NCBI GenBank assembly: GCA_002718935.1
Contig: PBFV01000083.1
Location: 1 to 15,068, forward strand
Reading direction: 5' to 3'
Origin: Verrucomicrobiales bacterium
GTDB taxonomy: Bacteria > Verrucomicrobiota > Verrucomicrobiia > Limisphaerales > UBA1100
DNA: 15,068 nucleotides
Shown here: piece after piece, positions 1-7,102 of the stretch
Layout of the letters: each line of letters opens with the position of its first letter
Numbering within the stretch: the stretch's first letter is position 1
Made by a program: the position numbers and the translations under genes
The notes under the pieces: model-generated
What the model saw: the letters and a program-made list of their open reading frames with translations, nothing else
Told to the model about the DNA's origin: nothing
Databases searched by the model: none

Positions 1-36
1 ATTCGTCGGAGGGCGATGCTGGGGCCGATAATACAC

Positions 37-51
37 CCGGTGATTCACCGG
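37..51. repeat. 15-base palindrome beyond the 3' end of the oxidoreductase gene
   Basis: The sequence CCGGTGATTCACCGG reads as two 7-base arms around a single T. It lies 19 bases past the stop codon of the minus-strand oxidoreductase gene. Read on the minus strand it could fold into a short hairpin, but the T-run lies before the hairpin (ACTTTTTCT) and none follows it, so it is not a standard intrinsic terminator. It could be an mRNA 3'-end stabilising hairpin or a protein-binding site. The other bases from 1 to 69 show no gene I can support; they are the edge of the window. Confidence 0.35.
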
Positions 52-69
52 AGAAAAAGTAGGTTAGGC

Positions 70-1404
70 CTACGCGTCCCAGCCGTGAGGTTCGAGGACT
101 TCGTTGCGGCCAGGGTGGCGGACGGCGCGCGGGGGGAATTTCATGTCGAAGGAAACTTTGTCGGGGACGAGTTGTTCCTTGGAATCAAGCATCATTTCCT
201 GAGTGACCTTTTTGCCGGTGTAGGCGGCTGTACGGGCCATGATGGCGGCTAGAGTAGTTTTGATCATGCGATCACCGGTGTTGAGCGGTTTGCCGTCGCG
301 GATGGCGGCGTACATTTCGTCGTGCTCGGTTTGATAGCCGTTGTTGTTGCGCTCATCATTGGGGCCGGGGGTCCAGCGCCAGATGAGGCCGTCCTTGTTG
401 CCAAAGGCGTGGGCTTTGCGGCCGCTCTCGCCGACGTAGCGACCCTTGGTGCCGTATACGCGGTCCCACGTGCCGTTCTCGCAGTTATCCATTTGACGGC
501 AGTAGTGGTAGCCTTGGGTGCCGTCGGCCCAGGTGAATTCCACGCCGAAATGGTCGTAGATGTTGCCTTCGGTTTCGCCGCGGTTTTGGCGGCCGCCATT
601 GGCGACTGCGTAGGCGGGCACTTCGTCGTTCTTGGCCCAGAGCATTTTATCGATGCTGTGGACGGCCTGCTCGACGATGTGGTCGCCTGAGAGCCAAGTG
701 AAGTAGTACCAGCGGCGGATCATGTACTCGACGTCGGTCTTGGTGTTGTGCCGGCCCCACTTGGGGTAGCGTTTGCGGGCGTTGTTGTTGTAGCTGGAAA
801 AGATGGCCTGAATGTCGCCGAGATCGCCGCCGAGCAGGCGCTTGTAGGTGTCGCGCTGAGCATAGGTCCAGCGCCAGACAAAGCCGTCGACAATGGAGGT
901 GCCCTGCTTTTTGGCCTTGGCGATGGATTTCATGACCGAATGTACGCCGGGCGCGTCGGTGGCCATGGGTTTTTCGGCAAATACGTGTTTGCCGGCGTCT
1001 ACGGCAGCCTTGATGTGCATGGGGCGAAAGCCGGGGGGCGTGGTGAGGAGTACGACGTCTACTCCGCTATCGATTACCTTTTGGTAGGCGTCCAGTCCGA
1101 CATGCACGCGGGATTTGTCGACGTTCACCTTGCCGGGGTGAATCTTTTTCATGGCGGTGAGGCCGGCCTCCGCTTTGTCGGCAAAGGCTTCGCCGATAGC
1201 GTAGAGTTCCACGTTGCTATCGGCCTTGAGGGCTTGGTTGACGGCGCCGGTGCCGCGACCGCCGCAGCCAATCCAGCCGATCTTCAGCTTGCGACTGTCG
1301 GGCTTGCCAAAGGTCACAGTTGGCAGGGCTAGTGCTGCGGTGGCCGTGGCGGCGGTGGAAGTCTTTAGAAAGTTGCGTCGGCTTGGGTCGTTTGTGTTTT
1401 TCAT
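70..1404 (-). CDS. Tat-exported Gfo/Idh/MocA family oxidoreductase
   Basis: This 444-residue protein is a predicted NAD(P)-dependent sugar or polyol oxidoreductase acting outside the cytoplasmic membrane. The N-terminus carries a twin-arginine signal, SRRNFLKTS (residues 8-16), then an Ala-rich hydrophobic stretch ending near residue 32. The Rossmann fold begins with KIGWIGCGGRGTG (41-53), a GxGxxG dinucleotide site. The family's EKP motif is at 144-146 (HVFAEKPMA), and the C-terminal catalytic face shows EQAVHSID, with H249 and D252. Length and order fit the family, and the Tat signal fixes the start. Such exported members are abundant in Planctomycetota and Verrucomicrobiota; some relatives (GH109) are glycosidases that use NAD, so glycosidase activity is an alternative. 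The gene stands alone on the minus strand, divergent from the pyrophosphatase gene. Family assignment is secure; the substrate is unknown. Confidence 0.93.
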   Translation of the reverse strand: MKNTNDPSRRNFLKTSTAATATAALALPTVTFGKPDSRKLKIGWIGCGGRGTGAVNQALKADSNVELYAIGEAFADKAEAGLTAMKKIHPGKVNVDKSRVHVGLDAYQKVIDSGVDVVLLTTPPGFRPMHIKAAVDAGKHVFAEKPMATDAPGVHSVMKSIAKAKKQGTSIVDGFVWRWTYAQRDTYKRLLGGDLGDIQAIFSSYNNNARKRYPKWGRHNTKTDVEYMIRRWYYFTWLSGDHIVEQAVHSIDKMLWAKNDEVPAYAVANGGRQNRGETEGNIYDHFGVEFTWADGTQGYHYCRQMDNCENGTWDRVYGTKGRYVGESGRKAHAFGNKDGLIWRWTPGPNDERNNNGYQTEHDEMYAAIRDGKPLNTGDRMIKTTLAAIMARTAAYTGKKVTQEMMLDSKEQLVPDKVSFDMKFPPRAVRHPGRNEVLEPHGWDA

Positions 1405-1474
1405 GGCTTGGAAAACGTGGCGGCAGGTTAGGCTTGCCCTGTCGGGCGGTCAAGTATCCATGACGCGCGTTTTC

Positions 1475-1493
1475 TTGACAAAAACCCTATAAT
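1475..1493 (+). promoter_or_regulatory. Putative -10 box (TATAAT) of the hppA promoter
   Basis: A perfect TATAAT is at 1488-1493, about 95 bases before the hppA start codon. A perfect TTGACA is at 1475-1480, but only 7 bases separate the two boxes instead of about 17, so they cannot serve as the -35/-10 pair of one sigma-70 promoter. At the correct distance (about 1465-1470) the sequence GCGCGT does not resemble a -35 box. The likeliest reading is that TATAAT is the -10 box of hppA and that TTGACA is coincidental or belongs to another site. Confidence 0.4.
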
Positions 1494-1503
1494 TAGGCAA
1501 AAA

Positions 1504-1546
1504 CGCCGCGCCCGGCGAAGGTTCTGGCCAAAGGAGGGTTCCCATT
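1504..1546 (+). promoter_or_regulatory. hppA leader: GC hairpin followed by a distant Shine-Dalgarno-like site
   Basis: A small hairpin (CGCCG at 1504-1508, loop CGCC, CGGCG at 1513-1517) is followed by AAGGAGGG at 1531-1538, the strongest ribosome-binding-like sequence in this leader. It is about 50 bases before the hppA ATG, too far to serve it directly. An ATT triplet at 1544 has ideal spacing and opens a 7-codon frame that ends at TGA 1565-1567, in the same frame as hppA. This could be a leader peptide using a rare start codon, a translation standby site, or chance. Nothing here matches a riboswitch class that I recognise. Confidence 0.2.
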
Positions 1547-1588
1547 CCCATACACCTTACGCCGTGATGGTTTGCAGTTGAAAAAACG

Positions 1589-4045
1589 ATGAACGAAAAA
1601 GTGCTATACATCATTCCCGCCGTGGGATTGATCGCCCTCTTGTACACCTATATGCGTGCCCAATGGGTGTCCGCTCAGGATCCCGGCACGGATCGCATGA
1701 AGCGGATTGCCGGCTACATCACCGACGGCGCGATGGCGTTTCTGCGGGCTGAATATTCCAAACTGGCGTGGTTTGTGGTTGCGGTTGCGGTGCTTTTGGC
1801 GCTGACGCAGGCCGAGCATTCCAGCCCGCTCATTGCGCTTTCCTTCGTGGTCGGCGCCACGTGCTCTGCGCTCGCCGGCTTTATCGGCATGAAAGTAGCC
1901 ACCAAAGCTAACGTCCGCACCGCACACGCCGCCCGTACGGGACTGGCTTCCGCGCTCAACGTCGCTTTCCGTGGCGGCTCGGTAATGGGCATGGGCGTGG
2001 TGGGCCTTGGGGTGCTGGGGCTTTCCGGATTGTTTTTCTTTTATTACGGCCACTTCGATTCCTCCACGTCGGCGGGCATGAATAAGATTCTCACCGTGCT
2101 GACGGGCTTCTCGTTTGGCGCCTCCTCCATTGCGCTCTTCGCGCGTGTGGGCGGTGGTATTTACACCAAGGCGGCGGACGTGGGCGCGGATCTCGTGGGT
2201 AAGGTTGAGGCGGGTATCCCCGAGGATCATCCGCTTAACCCTGCTACTATCGCCGACAACGTGGGCGATAACGTGGGCGATGTGGCTGGTATGGGCGCGG
2301 ACCTGTTCGAAAGCTACGTTGGCTCCATGATTGGCGCGATGGTGCTCGGCGTGTTGCTGATGAGCCTACCGGAGTTTATTGGTATCGAAGGTGGCCTCGG
2401 AGCGATGGGGGTGGTGATGTTGCCCTTATGCCTCGCAGCCGTCGGCATCATTGCCTCAATGATTGGCACGATGTTTGTGTCCGTCGAGGAAGGCGGCGAC
2501 CCCAAGGCCGGCCTCACGCGCGGCGAACTTACCGCAGCGGTCATCATGCTGGTGGGTGCCTATTTTCTCATCAACGGTCTGCTGCCCGCAACGTGGGAGT
2601 TGGACGGCGCCACCTACTCGGCCATGGGCGTTTTTTATGCCAGCTTGATCGGCCTTGCCTGCGGGCTGGGCATTGGGTTTGTCACCGAATATTACACCGG
2701 CTTTAACAAGGCCCCGGTGGAGGAAATTTCTATTCAATCCGCCAAGGGCGGTGCGGCCACGAACATCATTTCCGGCCTTGGCGTGGGAATGCGTTCAACG
2801 ATGTGGCCCATCCTGTTTCTCGCCACCGCCATTCTGGGCGCGTATCACTTTGCCGGCCTTTACGGCATCGCGATTGCCGCGGTGGGCATGCTTGCCAACA
2901 CCGGCATCCAACTCGCTGTGGACGCCTACGGCCCTGTGGCCGACAACGCCGGCGGCATTGCTCAGATGGGTGAACTGCCCGAGGAAGTACGCGCCCGCAC
3001 GGATAACCTAGATGCGGTGGGCAACACCACCGCCGCCATCGGCAAAGGCTTCGCGATTGGTTCGGCTGCCCTTACCGCGCTGGCGCTATTTGCCGCGTAC
3101 ATGGGCGTGGCAAAAATCACTTCCATCGACATTGCAAGCCCCAGCGTGATGGCCTGTTTATTCGTGGGAGCCATGTTGCCTTTCCTGTTCTCAGCCATGG
3201 CAATCGAAGCGGTGGGGCGCGCCGCGGCCGATATGATTAAGGAAGTTCAACGCCAGTTTAAAAAAATTCCTGAATTGAAAGCCGCCTTGGCCAAGATGAA
3301 GGATAACCATGGTAAACCGGTTGAAGAATGGAGCGAAGAAGACCGCAAGGTTTATGAAGCCGCCGACGGCAAGGCCGAGTACGCCAACTGCGTTTCCATT
3401 TCCACCACTGCCGCCATTCGCGAAATGATTAAGCCGGGCATGCTCGCCGTGCTCACACCTGTGGTGATTGGTTTTGGGTTCAAATATGTATATGGAATGA
3501 GCGAAAATGCAGAAATCGCTGCCCAAGCCGGCTCGCTTGCTGCGATGGCCCTGGGCGGTCTGCTCGCGGGCGTGACTGTCAGCGGCGTGTTGCTTGCGCT
3601 CTTCCAAGCCAACGCCGGTGGCGCGTGGGATAACGCCAAGAAAATGTTCGAGGAAGGCAATGGCGTGGAAGTGGACGGCACCTATCACAAGAAAGGCAGC
3701 GACGCTCACAAGGCCGGCGTGGTGGGCGATACCGTGGGTGATCCGCTCAAGGATACCTCCGGCCCGTCACTGAACATTCTTTTGAAGCTGATGAGCGTGA
3801 TCGCGCTGGTAATCGCCCCGCTGCTGGTTGATGCCAAGTCCGGCGATTCCGGGAACGACAGCAACGCCACCGAAGCGCCGCCTATCGGGGACACGACCGG
3901 CTCGGCCAGTGGCCCTGAAGGTGACCCGCAGCCAGGGGTGCAGGAAAAAAACCAGACATCGCAGGGTACAAACACTCCGGGAGATAAAACAACCCCGGGA
4001 GTGCAGGAGAAAATCAATCCAAAGGGTGATCCGGACAACAACTGA
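1589..4045 (+). CDS. hppA: K+-dependent membrane-bound ion-pumping pyrophosphatase
   Basis: This 818-residue polytopic inner-membrane protein hydrolyses pyrophosphate and uses the energy to pump Na+ and/or H+ out of the cytoplasm. Landmarks are [18 protein letters not shown] starting at residue 188 (K194, D197, D201), the DNVGDNVGD motif at 223-231 (D223, D227, D231), and [17 protein letters not shown] near the end (D714, D718, D722). These are the Mg-pyrophosphate site residues of the family. In [10 protein letters not shown] (478-487), A482 and G485 replace the Lys and Thr that mark K+-independent enzymes, so K+ dependence is expected. The pumped ion cannot be decided by eye. A charged insertion (about residues 560-590) extends a cytoplasmic loop. 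After the last helix (about 750) there is an odd hydrophilic tail of about 68 residues. The start is fixed by an in-frame TGA at 1565 upstream and by the first helix beginning right after it; no nearby ribosome-binding site is visible. Confidence 0.97.
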   Translation: MNEKVLYIIPAVGLIALLYTYMRAQWVSAQDPGTDRMKRIAGYITDGAMAFLRAEYSKLAWFVVAVAVLLALTQAEHSSPLIALSFVVGATCSALAGFIGMKVATKANVRTAHAARTGLASALNVAFRGGSVMGMGVVGLGVLGLSGLFFFYYGHFDSSTSAGMNKILTVLTGFSFGASSIALFARVGGGIYTKAADVGADLVGKVEAGIPEDHPLNPATIADNVGDNVGDVAGMGADLFESYVGSMIGAMVLGVLLMSLPEFIGIEGGLGAMGVVMLPLCLAAVGIIASMIGTMFVSVEEGGDPKAGLTRGELTAAVIMLVGAYFLINGLLPATWELDGATYSAMGVFYASLIGLACGLGIGFVTEYYTGFNKAPVEEISIQSAKGGAATNIISGLGVGMRSTMWPILFLATAILGAYHFAGLYGIAIAAVGMLANTGIQLAVDAYGPVADNAGGIAQMGELPEEVRARTDNLDAVGNTTAAIGKGFAIGSAALTALALFAAYMGVAKITSIDIASPSVMACLFVGAMLPFLFSAMAIEAVGRAAADMIKEVQRQFKKIPELKAALAKMKDNHGKPVEEWSEEDRKVYEAADGKAEYANCVSISTTAAIREMIKPGMLAVLTPVVIGFGFKYVYGMSENAEIAAQAGSLAAMALGGLLAGVTVSGVLLALFQANAGGAWDNAKKMFEEGNGVEVDGTYHKKGSDAHKAGVVGDTVGDPLKDTSGPSLNILLKLMSVIALVIAPLLVDAKSGDSGNDSNATEAPPIGDTTGSASGPEGDPQPGVQEKNQTSQGTNTPGDKTTPGVQEKINPKGDPDNN

Positions 4046-4061
4046 CCCCGGCAACAATTAA

Positions 4062-4099
4062 CCTCTCTGAAGAGGGCCGCCCTTCGGGGCGGTTTTTTT
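4062..4099 (+). terminator. Rho-independent terminator of hppA
   Basis: Two adjacent hairpins follow the hppA stop. The first is CCTCT-CTGA-AGAGG (4062-4075). The second is CCGCCC-TTCG-GGGCGG (4077-4092), a 6-base GC stem capped by the very stable TTCG tetraloop, followed directly by seven Ts (4093-4099). The second hairpin alone is a textbook intrinsic terminator for the plus strand. It separates hppA from the convergent marR-type gene, whose stop is at 4141. On the minus strand no T-run follows the hairpin, so it should act mainly on hppA. Confidence 0.92.
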
Positions 4100-4140
4100 G
4101 TGGGGAAGTCCGGGGGCTCCTTGGCGGTCAACCTCGCTGG

Positions 4141-4635
4141 TTACTTCTTCCGCCCAGCTTCCTGAGCGGCTTCCTGACAGGCGTCGGCGACTTTGGCGAG
4201 CTCTTCAAGAAATGCGTCGCGCTGGTTTTCGGGCAGTGCGCTGAGGAGTTCGCTCTGGAGATCGACGGCGGCAGCGCGCAGCTCGGTGAATTTTTCCGCG
4301 CCGGCAGGCAGCAGCAGAATGCGCTTGGCGCGGCGGTCCGTCTCGTGCGGAACGCGCTCGAGCCAGCCATTGTTTTCCATGCGCTCCAAAAGGGAGGCGA
4401 CGGTGTTGGGGTCGCTGGACATGGACTTGGTGAGCTCGCTTTGGGTAAGGCCGGCAGGATTTCCTTCGCTGAGGGTGCGCAGCACGGTAAATTGATCAGG
4501 CGTGGCGCCGGCGTGGCTGATGTGCCGGCGAAAGGCTTGGTTTAGGCCGTACCAGGCGCGGCGGAGCAGGAGCGGCAGGCGTTTGCGCTCGGGGGAATCG
4601 ATGGGGAGATCGTCGTTAAAGTGTTCCTCTGGCAT
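4141..4635 (-). CDS. MarR-family transcriptional regulator
   Basis: This 164-residue protein is a dimeric winged-helix DNA-binding regulator. The recognition region runs from TPDQFTVLRTL (about residue 45) through the HTH LTQSELTKSMSSDPNTVASL (63-82), then ERMENNGWLERV and the wing motif TDRRAKRILLLPAG (99-112), which matches the conserved DxRxK wing of MarR proteins. N- and C-terminal helices would form the dimer interface. I chose the ATG at 4635 because the reading frame extended upstream to 4749 gives an unconserved-looking leader and would place the inverted repeat at 4665-4686 inside the gene; 164 residues is also near the family norm. No clear ribosome-binding site precedes it. The gene is divergent from the seven-gene plus-strand series, and MarR proteins often repress an adjacent divergent operon until a small, often aromatic or carboxylate, ligand binds. 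Control of that operon is an inference. Confidence 0.9.
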   Translation of the reverse strand: MPEEHFNDDLPIDSPERKRLPLLLRRAWYGLNQAFRRHISHAGATPDQFTVLRTLSEGNPAGLTQSELTKSMSSDPNTVASLLERMENNGWLERVPHETDRRAKRILLLPAGAEKFTELRAAAVDLQSELLSALPENQRDAFLEELAKVADACQEAAQEAGRKK

Positions 4636-4658
4636 GATTGGGCTGGGTGTTGACGTAT

Positions 4659-4718
4659 TCAAAGAATCGTACGTACAGGTACGATTTCTGCCTTGCATTT
4701 CCCAGCGAGTAAAGTCAT
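4659..4718 (-). CDS. Possible 19-residue leader peptide upstream of the MarR gene
   Basis: On the minus strand GGAGGAG (4728-4722) precedes an ATG at 4718-4716 that opens a 19-codon frame, MTLLAGKCKAEIVPVRTIL, ending in TGA at 4661-4659, 23 bases before the chosen MarR start. This Shine-Dalgarno match is better than that of almost any real gene start in the window. The frame runs across the 4665-4686 inverted repeat, so translation could affect any RNA structure there. The short spacing (3 bases from GGAGGAG, 5 from its GGAGG core) and the tiny size leave chance a strong alternative. Confidence 0.2.
   Translation of the reverse strand: MTLLAGKCKAEIVPVRTIL
4665..4686. promoter_or_regulatory. 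22-base inverted repeat, probable MarR operator
   Basis: AATCGTAC (4665-4672) and GTACGATT (4679-4686) are perfect 8-base inverted arms around a 6-base centre, GTACAG. The overall size fits a site for a MarR-family dimer, and the location fits too: between the divergent regulator gene and the propeller-transporter-dehydrogenase series, 29 bases before the MarR start and 90 before the propeller gene start. A TTGACG at 4650-4655 could be a plus-strand -35 box, but I find no convincing -10 partner. The operator assignment is inferred from symmetry and position. Confidence 0.55.
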
Positions 4719-4728
4719 TAACTCCTCC

Positions 4729-4760
4729 GGCCCAAAAAAATGCCGTCATTGGCGTGGGCC
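4729..4760. promoter_or_regulatory. Imperfect inverted repeat in the 5' leader of the first propeller gene
   Basis: GGCCCA (4729-4734) pairs with TGGGCC (4755-4760). Inside it GCC (4742-4744) pairs with GGC (4751-4753), with an A-run bulged on one side. In RNA read from the plus strand this would form a bulged hairpin 16 bases before the ATG at 4777, in a leader with no visible ribosome-binding site. It may influence translation; it may also be chance. Confidence 0.2.
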
Positions 4761-4776
4761 CAAACCTTGTATCATT

Positions 4777-7080
4777 ATGAAGTTAATGCACTTTTCCCGT
4801 TTCAGCGCCGCGGGTCTTCTGGCGGTTGCTCTTACATCGCAGGCGGCGGTCACCGGCTGGACCAACTGGCGCGGTCCGCATCAGGCGGGGCGTTCGGATG
4901 AGAAAAATCTGCCTGACAAACTGGTGGTTTCCGGGCCGGGCAAAAATCTCCTTTGGACACATGACATCGCCGGGCGCGGCAGCGCGGTCATCGCCGGGGG
5001 CAAGGTGTACGCGTGGGGTTATCGCGGGGACGGCCCGGATTTGCAGGAAGTTTTGCTGTGTCTTAACGAGGCGGACGGCAAGAAAGTGTGGGAGCATGCC
5101 TATAATGATTACCTGAGCGACACAGTGTACAGCCGCTACAGCGTGGGTTCGCCCACCGTGGATCCGGAGACCGGCTGGATTTATCTGATGACCACCAACG
5201 GCGGCGTGAAATGCTTCAGCCCGGACGGCAAGATGCAGTGGGAATACTCGTTGATGGAACGCTTTGGCCGGCTCACTTTCCCGAACGGCCGCACCGGTGC
5301 GGCGGTGGTCGACGGCGATTTGGTGATCGTCCGCGGCGTGACCAGCTACTGGGGCAAACAAGGCCCCGCGCGCGATCGTTTTTATGCCTTCAAGAAAAAG
5401 ACCGGCGCCCCGGTCTGGGCCAGCACCCCGGGCGTGGCGCCCAAGGACAGCTCCTTTTCCACTCCGGTACTCGCTAATCTCAATGGCCGTCGCGTGTTCT
5501 ACGCCGGCACCGGCGATGGCAATGTGGTGTGCGTGGACGTGCGCACCGGCCAACCGCTCTGGCGCTTCCAAGCCTCGCAAGGCGGCGTGAACAGCAGCGT
5601 GGTGATTCACGACGGAGTGCTCGTGACCATTCACGGCAAGGAAAACATCGATGCCGCTGAGGAAGGCCGCATGATCGGCCTGAAACTGCCGACCACCCTG
5701 GCCGCCCCCGGCGAGGCGCAAGTGATCCTCAAGGATAAGGATCTGAAGATTGCCGACGGCAAAGGCTGGGAGCTGTGGCGTCATCTGTTTGCCATGTTCA
5801 CCAGCAGCCCAGCGCTGGCCGATGGCCGTGTGTATCAATTCACTAAGACCGGCGTGCTGGTGTGTGTGGACGCCAAGACCGGCAAGGTGCATTACTCCGA
5901 AAAGCTCAACAACGACCAGATCCACTCCTCACCCTTGTACGCCGACGGCAAGCTGTACGTGTGTTTCCCGAACGGTAAAGTAAAGGTGCTGCGACCCAAG
6001 GCCGACGGGTTGGAGATTCTCCACGAGCTGGAGCTGGAAGGCGGCATCCTCGGTTCGCCCACCGTGTGGAACGGCAAGATCTACATTCACACGATGAAAA
6101 AGCTCTACTGCTTCGGCAAGGCCAGCGGCGATCAGCCCAAGGCCAAACTGCCGGCCGCCCCGGCCAAGCCGGCGGATTCCAAGGCGGTGGCGCTGCAAAT
6201 CGTGCCCGGCGATGTGCTGCTGAAGCCCGGCGAAAAACTCAACCTCACCGTCAACACCATCGACCAATACGGCAACGTGGTGGAGCGCGGCGTGAAGGCC
6301 ACGTTTGAAAAATTCATCCCGCCCACTGCCCGGGTAAAGACCAGCATGAATGCCAGCGTGAGCGGCAACGCAATCACGGCCGACGCTAAAAACGTGGCCA
6401 GCGCCGGTGCCTTCAAGGCCACAGCCGGCGGGCTCACCGGCCTGTTGCGCGGCCGCATCCTGCCGAAGATTCCCTACACACAGGATTTCGAGGGGTACAA
6501 CCTCACGGTGGATCACGTCGGTGACGGCGTAAAGTTTGCGTACCCGCCGCTGGCGTGGACCGGCGCTCGCCTCAAGTGGGAGGTGCGCGATCTGGACGGC
6601 AACAAGGTCTTTCGCAAGACACTTGACCGCGTGCTCTTCCAGCGGGCCATTACCATTTTTGGCGACCCGGAATCCAGCGGGTACACCATTGAGTGTGACG
6701 TCATGACCGACAGCGCGCGGCGCGGCCGGTCGATGGGCAACATCGGCGTCATGAACCAGCGATATTTCATCGCGCTCATTGGCAACCAGCAATTGCTGGA
6801 GGTCAGCAGCAACCATGAGCGTGTGAAGGAAAGCGTGCCCTTCAAATGGTCCGCGAAAAAATGGTACACCCTCAAAACCCGCGTGGACGTGGCGGCCGAT
6901 GGCAGCGGCGTGGTGCGCGCGAAGGTCTGGCCTCAGGGCGAGCCTGAGCCGGCCAAGTGGACCATCGAAGTAAAACACAAGAACGCCCACAAAAAAGGCG
7001 CCCCTGGCATCATCGGCTTCTCCCCGCAGAGCCTGAAGGCCGTGTTTATCGACAACATCAAGATCACCCGGAACCAGTAG
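4777..7080 (+). CDS. Exported PQQ-type beta-propeller protein with Ig-like and lectin-like C-terminal domains
   Basis: This 767-residue protein begins with a Sec-type signal peptide (Arg at 8, hydrophobic 10-20, probable cleavage after SQAA near residue 24), which is why I chose ATG 4777 over the in-frame ATG at 4693. Residues about 27-450 form a PQQ-like propeller. It opens with WTNWRGPHQAGRSDE and shows repeated blades of the form G-x-VYxxxxxGxVxCxDxxTGxxxW, for example NVVCVDVRTGQPLWRF and GVLVCVDAKTGKVHY. A Pro/Ala/Lys linker leads to an Ig-like domain (about 470-565) and then a concanavalin-A-like sandwich beginning YTQDFEGYNL and ending FIDNIKITRNQ. I recognise no quinoprotein dehydrogenase catalytic site, such as a vicinal disulfide, so it may be a scaffold or binding protein rather than an enzyme. 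It heads the plus-strand operon, 22 bases before a second propeller gene. Confidence 0.9.
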   Translation: MKLMHFSRFSAAGLLAVALTSQAAVTGWTNWRGPHQAGRSDEKNLPDKLVVSGPGKNLLWTHDIAGRGSAVIAGGKVYAWGYRGDGPDLQEVLLCLNEADGKKVWEHAYNDYLSDTVYSRYSVGSPTVDPETGWIYLMTTNGGVKCFSPDGKMQWEYSLMERFGRLTFPNGRTGAAVVDGDLVIVRGVTSYWGKQGPARDRFYAFKKKTGAPVWASTPGVAPKDSSFSTPVLANLNGRRVFYAGTGDGNVVCVDVRTGQPLWRFQASQGGVNSSVVIHDGVLVTIHGKENIDAAEEGRMIGLKLPTTLAAPGEAQVILKDKDLKIADGKGWELWRHLFAMFTSSPALADGRVYQFTKTGVLVCVDAKTGKVHYSEKLNNDQIHSSPLYADGKLYVCFPNGKVKVLRPKADGLEILHELELEGGILGSPTVWNGKIYIHTMKKLYCFGKASGDQPKAKLPAAPAKPADSKAVALQIVPGDVLLKPGEKLNLTVNTIDQYGNVVERGVKATFEKFIPPTARVKTSMNASVSGNAITADAKNVASAGAFKATAGGLTGLLRGRILPKIPYTQDFEGYNLTVDHVGDGVKFAYPPLAWTGARLKWEVRDLDGNKVFRKTLDRVLFQRAITIFGDPESSGYTIECDVMTDSARRGRSMGNIGVMNQRYFIALIGNQQLLEVSSNHERVKESVPFKWSAKKWYTLKTRVDVAADGSGVVRAKVWPQGEPEPAKWTIEVKHKNAHKKGAPGIIGFSPQSLKAVFIDNIKITRNQ

Positions 7081-7102
7081 CAATCCTCAAACTCCAAGCA
7101 TT

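Noticed and set aside
1475-1493. A complete sigma-70 promoter made of TTGACA and TATAAT
   Set aside because: The boxes are 7 bases apart instead of about 17, so they cannot be one promoter; only the TATAAT is kept as a tentative -10 box.
4077-4099. Bidirectional terminator shared by hppA and the MarR gene
   Set aside because: The T-run is only on the plus strand; on the minus strand the hairpin is followed by CCCTCTTC, so only hppA is convincingly served.
4783-7083. Two long open frames (380 and 384 codons) on the minus strand opposite the first propeller gene
   Set aside because: They mirror the codon pattern of the plus-strand gene, have His/Ala/Gly-heavy compositions without recognisable domains, and the plus-strand gene has a signal peptide and clear propeller motifs.
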